Shown piece by piece: positions 60,075 through 64,000 of a stretch of 64,000 bases of DNA (the stretch's first letter is position 1; the number at the start of each line of letters is the position of its first letter). Both the position numbers and the translations under genes were made by a program. The stretch is taken from NCBI RefSeq assembly GCF_022647665.1, contig NZ_CP071872.1, positions 7,068,001 through 7,132,000 of the forward strand, given 5' to 3'. The DNA is from Streptomyces formicae (GTDB lineage Bacteria; Actinomycetota; Actinomycetes; Streptomycetales; Streptomycetaceae). The notes under the pieces are model-generated. The model ran no database searches, was not told where the DNA came from, and saw only the letters and a list, made by a program, of their open reading frames with translations.

Positions 60075-61526
60075 TCACGCGGATACCGGCGCCGCCCGCA
60101 GCCGCGTCGCCACCCACGCCCCCACCAGCGCCACCCCCGCCATCGGCAGGAAGACGGCGGCGAAGGCGGCCGGGTGGGAGCCGCCCCCGGCCGTCACCGC
60201 GTGGCCGCCCACCGCTCCGCCGCCGAGCGCCGCGAACGCCGCGCCGCCCGCCGCCAGCAGCAGGACGTTCGACAGTCCGTCGGAGATCTGGAGGGCAGCC
60301 GAGTTCGTGCCCGCCTCCGCCGGCGCGGACAGCTTCAGCAGCAGCACGCTCGTGGACGAGATCACCAGGCCCATGCCGAAGCAGCCCCAGCCCCACGCGG
60401 CCGCCACGGTCCACACCGGCACGGACGCGATCAGCACGCTCGGCGCGGCCGCGATCGCCGTCGCGACCAGCACCATGCCGAGGACGGTGAGCCGTTCCCG
60501 GTACGGCTCCACGCGCGGCCGGGACTGGACGTACGACCCGAGCGCCCACGTCGCCCCGCCCAGCGCGAGCGAGAGGCCCGCGAGCGTCGGCGACAGCCCG
60601 CGCTGGGTGACCAGCATCAGCGGCACGAAGGACTCGGCGGCGATGAAGGAGCCGGCCGCGACGCCGCGCAGCAGGACGACCGAGGGCAGGCCGCGCGCCG
60701 CCCGGTACGTGCCCCGCGGCAGCAGTCCCAGCGTGGCGGGCACGAGCAGGGCCGCGCCTGCGACGGCCGGGAGCACCGACAGCCACCGCAGGTCCTGACC
60801 TGCGTACTGCAGCAGTCCCGCCCCGGCCGAGATCCCGAGCGCGAGCCGGATGCGCCGGGTGTCGAACGCCGGGGCGGGCGCCTCCGGGTCGACCGGCCCG
60901 GACGCCATGCGCCGTATCGCGGGCAGCGCGAGCGCGAGCGGTGCGACGACCAGCAGGGGTATGCCGATGAACACCCAGCGCCATCCGAGCTGTTCGGTGA
61001 CCGTCCCGGCCGCGAGCGGCCCCACGACGGACGGCACCACCCAGCTCGCGGCGAACGCGGCCATGATCGTAGGCCGCAGCCGCTCCGGGTAGGCGCGGCC
61101 GACCACGACGTACAACGCCACGATCACCAGCCCGCCGCCCAGCCCCTGCACGGCCCGCCCCACGATGAACGGCCACATCGCCCCGGCCGTCCCCGCGACC
61201 ACCAGCCCCACCGCGAACGCCCCGATCCCGGCCCCGATGGCCCCCAGCGGCCCCCGCCGGTCGGCCCACTGCCCGGCCACCACCATCCCGAAGAGGCTCG
61301 TCGTGAAGTACGCCGAGAACGCGAACGCGTACAGCTCCACCCCACGCAGCTCCCGCGCGGCAACCGGCATGGCCGTCCCGACGGCGGTCGCCTCGAACGC
61401 GATCAGCAGAACGACGGACACGATGCCGATACTGAGAGCGCGATGCTCCCGGCCGAGGACCCCGCCGGGCACGTCGGCGTCTCTTTCGACGTCGCCGTCG
61501 GCCTGGTGTGTGCTGAGAGAGGGCAT
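60075..61526 (-). CDS. MFS transporter
   Basis: 483 residues, about fourteen hydrophobic segments. SIGIVSVVLLIAFEATAVGT begins the first helix; SLFGMVVAGQWADRRGPLGA carries the loop 2-3 motif GxxADRRG; VVPSVVGPLAAGTVTEQLGW is motif C. Probably a drug or metabolite exporter. ATG 61526 is used; the upstream frame is not conserved-looking. Confidence 0.9.
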   Translation of the reverse strand: MPSLSTHQADGDVERDADVPGGVLGREHRALSIGIVSVVLLIAFEATAVGTAMPVAARELRGVELYAFAFSAYFTTSLFGMVVAGQWADRRGPLGAIGAGIGAFAVGLVVAGTAGAMWPFIVGRAVQGLGGGLVIVALYVVVGRAYPERLRPTIMAAFAASWVVPSVVGPLAAGTVTEQLGWRWVFIGIPLLVVAPLALALPAIRRMASGPVDPEAPAPAFDTRRIRLALGISAGAGLLQYAGQDLRWLSVLPAVAGAALLVPATLGLLPRGTYRAARGLPSVVLLRGVAAGSFIAAESFVPLMLVTQRGLSPTLAGLSLALGGATWALGSYVQSRPRVEPYRERLTVLGMVLVATAIAAAPSVLIASVPVWTVAAAWGWGCFGMGLVISSTSVLLLKLSAPAEAGTNSAALQISDGLSNVLLLAAGGAAFAALGGGAVGGHAVTAGGGSHPAAFAAVFLPMAGVALVGAWVATRLRAAPVSA

Positions 61527-61716
61527 GGCCACCAGAGTAAGTGGCACACCACAGATTCGCCCCTGTCCGGGGACCGGGCTCAGCTCATCCTCTGGCCCTA
61601 CGACCCGACCAACCATGAACGCGCGTGAACGCCGTATGGCAGTCGCATTGCAGCCCCGGCCATTCCATTGATCGGTGCTGCGCGGCGCCCCTACGGTCAA
61701 TGCGTACGACAGACAC

Positions 61717-61791
61717 GGCCGTGTGCCCGAGTGGCTCAGGGACTCGCCTGCAAAGCGGGTTACGCCGGTTCGAATCCGGTCACGGCCTCCA
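61717..61791 (+). tRNA. tRNA-Cys (anticodon GCA)
   Basis: Acceptor GGCCGTG / CACGGCC, anticodon stem CTCGC / GCGGG (one G-T pair) with loop CTGCAAA, T stem CCGGT-type arm and encoded CCA (61789-61791). Confidence 0.95.
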
Positions 61792-61814
61792 CAGCTTGAC
61801 CAGGCAAGACAACA

Positions 61815-61840
61815 GGGCGGCACCCTCGAGGGTGCCGCCC
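61815..61840. terminator. Terminator after tRNA-Cys
   Basis: GGGCGGCACCCTC / GAGGGTGCCGCCC perfect 26-bp palindrome. Confidence 0.9.
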
Positions 61841-61982
61841 CTTCGCTTGCCCGTCTCAGCAGAAGCTGACCCCGCGACGCATCGGCCCCACGAACAAAGG
61901 TGGCCGGGCAGCCGGACCTGGGTTGAGTCCGACGCCAAGCGCCGTCGGCACATCGCCACAACGATCACCGACGGCCAGCTAT

Positions 61983-62117
61983 TCGGGTACCGGGCTGCCC
62001 ATTCCTCACCGCTGCCCCAAGGCAGAGGAACTGCCCGCCTGGAAGCAGGGGAAGAACACCAGTCACAAACAAGTGCGGGCCCACGTCGAGCACGCTTTCG
62101 CGCGCGTGAAAACCTGA
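61983..62117 (+). pseudogene. IS5-family transposase C-terminal remnant
   Basis: With no start codon, the frame reads GTGLPIPHRCPKAEELPAWK then QGKNTSHKQVRAHVEHAFAR VKT and stops. This matches the last part of DDE_Tnp_4 (IS5/IS1112-like) transposases, which have LPAWK, ASHKKVRARVEHVFARMK. No terminal inverted repeats were found. It marks past insertion next to tRNA-Cys. Confidence 0.8.
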
Positions 62118-62137
62118 CGATCCTTACGGGAAAGCCC

Positions 62138-62800
62138 TCAGTCCTTCGGGGTCAGCTTCGGCTCCGAAGGAAGATCTGCGTCGTTCTCGCACTTCAGCTC
62201 CTTCGCGACAGCGAGAGAAATGGAGTGCAACACCGTGAGGTTGGCATCATGTGTGGCACGAGTGTCCTCAGGCGCTTTCCAGTACGACAGGTGCCCGAGA
62301 ATCCGGGCAGGACGCTCCAAGGACCCCTTCAGCTCCGGACTAGTGCACTCGAAATAGAGTTCCGCGTCCTCGGCTCCGGACAGAGCCCCCTTCCCCACTG
62401 GGTAAGCATGGAGACTTGAAGAGTGGCCATCATCTGGCAGATCATCCGGGGCATAAAGGGAGAACGTAACGCTTATCGAGCTCGCGCCATTATCGGGCGA
62501 GATCTCACAAATCTCCTTCCCCCGACTCCACCTGAGGCGCTCCGCATAGTCGCTCTGCAACTGCCCAACCACGTCCGCGAGCCTGCCCCTCCCTGCATCC
62601 GAAAAATTCTTCGTTCCCATAACCTGCTCCAGAGCTACCACCGCTGAGGGAGACAGAGCACTGCCACATTGCTCCTTGGCAGTGGTGCGCTCCCTCTCTC
62701 CGCCCTCACCACTGCCGCACGAAGTCACACCGAAGCACAGAAGGAGACTGGCAACTCCGGCTCGCACCAAATTCCGACCGATCACAGAACTCGCACCCAT
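62138..62800 (-). CDS. Lipoprotein of unknown function
   Basis: 220 residues. Signal peptide RNLVRAGVASLLLCFGVTSC with lipobox VTSC. The mature part has four further cysteines, including QCGSALSP, EICEISPD, YFECTSPEL and LKCENDADL. G+C is clearly lower than in the core genes. It starts 7 bases after the stop of the large gene upstream, so the two form one unit; it may be its partner. Confidence 0.75.
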   Translation of the reverse strand: MGASSVIGRNLVRAGVASLLLCFGVTSCGSGEGGERERTTAKEQCGSALSPSAVVALEQVMGTKNFSDAGRGRLADVVGQLQSDYAERLRWSRGKEICEISPDNGASSISVTFSLYAPDDLPDDGHSSSLHAYPVGKGALSGAEDAELYFECTSPELKGSLERPARILGHLSYWKAPEDTRATHDANLTVLHSISLAVAKELKCENDADLPSEPKLTPKD

Positions 62801-62807
62801 TTCACCG

Positions 62808-64000
62808 TCACCCGGTCTCCGGATCGTTACCTTGCTGGTCTTCCCTCAGATTGCCCGTGTTGTATCCGCCTTGGACGGATTCGCGAAGATCCTGCTTGAA
62901 TTCGCTGCTCATCTGGTCGCCGTGCTGCTGGATGAACCGCTCCATGGGAGCTTCTGCGCTGTACTCACCCGCCCGGAAGACCAACGATTTCTTCTCCCGG
63001 ATGTCGTCCTCGGTCGCGTCCTTGTGGTCCTCGACCGACTTGTCCGACCAGTCACCGATGACCTGTCCAGCCACCTGCTCCAAGGCACCGCTTCCGGTCT
63101 CCACAGCCAGCGGGACCACGATCGCCGCAGCACCGGCGGCGACAGCGGTGGCGGGCAAGAATGCCACCCCTGCCGCGATGGCCGCTGTGGCTCCGAATTC
63201 GACCCAGGCGGACTTCTTCGCGTGCGCCTTCTCGTACTCTTCGTGCTTCTTGAGGCCTTCGGCCTCGACCTGGTCGGCACGTGACTGGTCAAGCATGCCC
63301 TGCACCTCGGCACCCATGTTTACCGCGGAGCGCGCTGCGCCCTGGTCGATCTCTCCGTTAGGGCCGACCTGTGCTTCTAGCACACTGGTCGTGTAAACGC
63401 GCTCGGCAGCAGAGACGGAAGCGTACGCATCGGGATGCTGACCCAGCGTGCTGAGGAAGCCGCGGATGTTGTCCCGCCCGAACTCGGCGTGAGCCTCGGG
63501 ATTCTTGCCTGGGGCGAAGACACTGTCCGGATCGTTCTTGTTGAGCGCCCAGTTGACGTCATCGATGTAGCCGGCGCCCATGTTGCCGAGGCTGTCGGCC
63601 ATGGTGGGCTGGAACTTCTTGAGCAACTCGGCATCGCCGCCGTACTTCTCGACGACTTTTTCCATGATGTCCGCTGATCTCTCGTCCCGGTTGAGGTCGG
63701 GCCGAGGGTCGTCCCAGGCGTGACCCAGTGTCGCCGACTCCAGAGCGTGCCCGAAGGCATCCGGCAAGTAGTCTGCCGACTTCTTGGCGTCGTCAGGATG
63801 GTGGCCGTTGATGTCGGGAAAGAACTCGTACTTCTCGTTACCGAAGAAGTCGAGATAGCTGGCGATCTCCTTCCCGTCCTTGTCCTTGCCAAGGTCCGGC
63901 ATCCCGCCCCTGACTGTCCCGTCCTCGTTGTACGCCGTCGGCTCCCCCGAGAAGAACTGCCTCGCCGCCTCCGGGCTGTGCCCGAGTGCCTCCAGCATAG
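62808..64000 (-). CDS. Large helical protein, 5' part outside window (possible DUF6571 type)
   Basis: The window holds the last 397 codons; the frame is still open at 64000. It contains acidic helical repeats (EALGHSPEAARQFFSGEPTA, ALGNMGAGYIDDVNWALNKN-like, GRDNIRGFLSTLGQHPDAYA) and one long Ala-rich segment (GATAAIAAGVAFLPATAVAA GAAAIVVPLAV) followed by an acidic C-terminus. The pattern resembles DUF6571 proteins of Streptomyces, which have ALGHSPEAATEFF-like starts, but this is from memory. Function unknown. Followed closely by the lipoprotein gene. Confidence 0.6.
   Translation of the reverse strand, partial: MLEALGHSPEAARQFFSGEPTAYNEDGTVRGGMPDLGKDKDGKEIASYLDFFGNEKYEFFPDINGHHPDDAKKSADYLPDAFGHALESATLGHAWDDPRPDLNRDERSADIMEKVVEKYGGDAELLKKFQPTMADSLGNMGAGYIDDVNWALNKNDPDSVFAPGKNPEAHAEFGRDNIRGFLSTLGQHPDAYASVSAAERVYTTSVLEAQVGPNGEIDQGAARSAVNMGAEVQGMLDQSRADQVEAEGLKKHEEYEKAHAKKSAWVEFGATAAIAAGVAFLPATAVAAGAAAIVVPLAVETGSGALEQVAGQVIGDWSDKSVEDHKDATEDDIREKKSLVFRAGEYSAEAPMERFIQQHGDQMSSEFKQDLRESVQGGYNTGNLREDQQGNDPETG

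Overview
The window is high-G+C chromosomal DNA (mostly above 70% G+C, codon third positions almost always G or C) from a Streptomyces. Genus-level markers are an SsgA-like sporulation protein, the DasR-type GlcNAc phosphotransferase cluster, a WhiJ/AbaA-type regulator cluster, a class E sortase, and HpdA/HpdR control of tyrosine breakdown. From memory, and not checked by search, the order from about 20.7 kb to 57.3 kb follows the S. coelicolor SCO2897-SCO2935 region, so most of this is conserved core chromosome.

Layout. 0-4.7 kb: end of a drug-exporter gene, a Tat-exported lectin-like protein, a sortase and a TPR/SEC-C protein. 4.7-8.2 kb: a lower-G+C accessory patch with an SRA-HNH modification-dependent nuclease, an anti-sigma-like ATPase, a DUF5753 HTH regulator with its DUF397 partner, and a Nudix hydrolase. 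8.2-15.5 kb: a HAD phosphatase with a frameshift, small secreted and lipoproteins, acylphosphatase, DUF1876, SRPBCC, DUF445 and DUF1707 proteins. 15.5-20.5 kb: a receptor kinase fused to a PstS-like domain, and a three-gene ABC exporter. 20.7-28.1 kb: a class A penicillin-binding protein, a guanidinium exporter under a guanidine-III riboswitch, a GroES-like protein, peroxiredoxin, a broken HNH gene, tRNA-Leu, RdgB and RNase PH. 28.1-31.4 kb: nagF-nagE1-nagE2 with dre operators. 31.4-35.3 kb: universal stress protein, amino-acid permease, metallo-hydrolase, an orphan MazF-like protein and a MITE. 35.4-37.4 kb: CysM-CysO-Mec cysteine synthesis genes with a Cys-containing leader peptide. 37.5-43 kb: permease, DUF2017-ClpS, and NAD salvage (pncB plus a frameshifted nicotinamidase-like gene). 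43-53 kb: M6 protease, RDD proteins, SsgG-like protein, FAD oxidase, TPR protein. 53.3-57.3 kb: hppD, hpdA and hpdR with an ArsR remnant and an S16 peptidase between them. 57.8-64 kb: helicase, broken antitoxin, MFS exporter, tRNA-Cys, then an accessory patch with a transposase remnant, a lipoprotein and a large alanine/charged protein cut by the window end.

The most unusual general feature is a set of eight genes whose stop codon lies inside a short tandem repeat of 8 to 26 bp, on both strands. A second is a family of TA-flanked repeat ends that supply or touch stop codons. Three or four genes carry frameshifts. Two are single-G changes in G runs, which could be sequencing errors. One is a 16-bp tandem duplication. 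One is a pair of compensating shifts.
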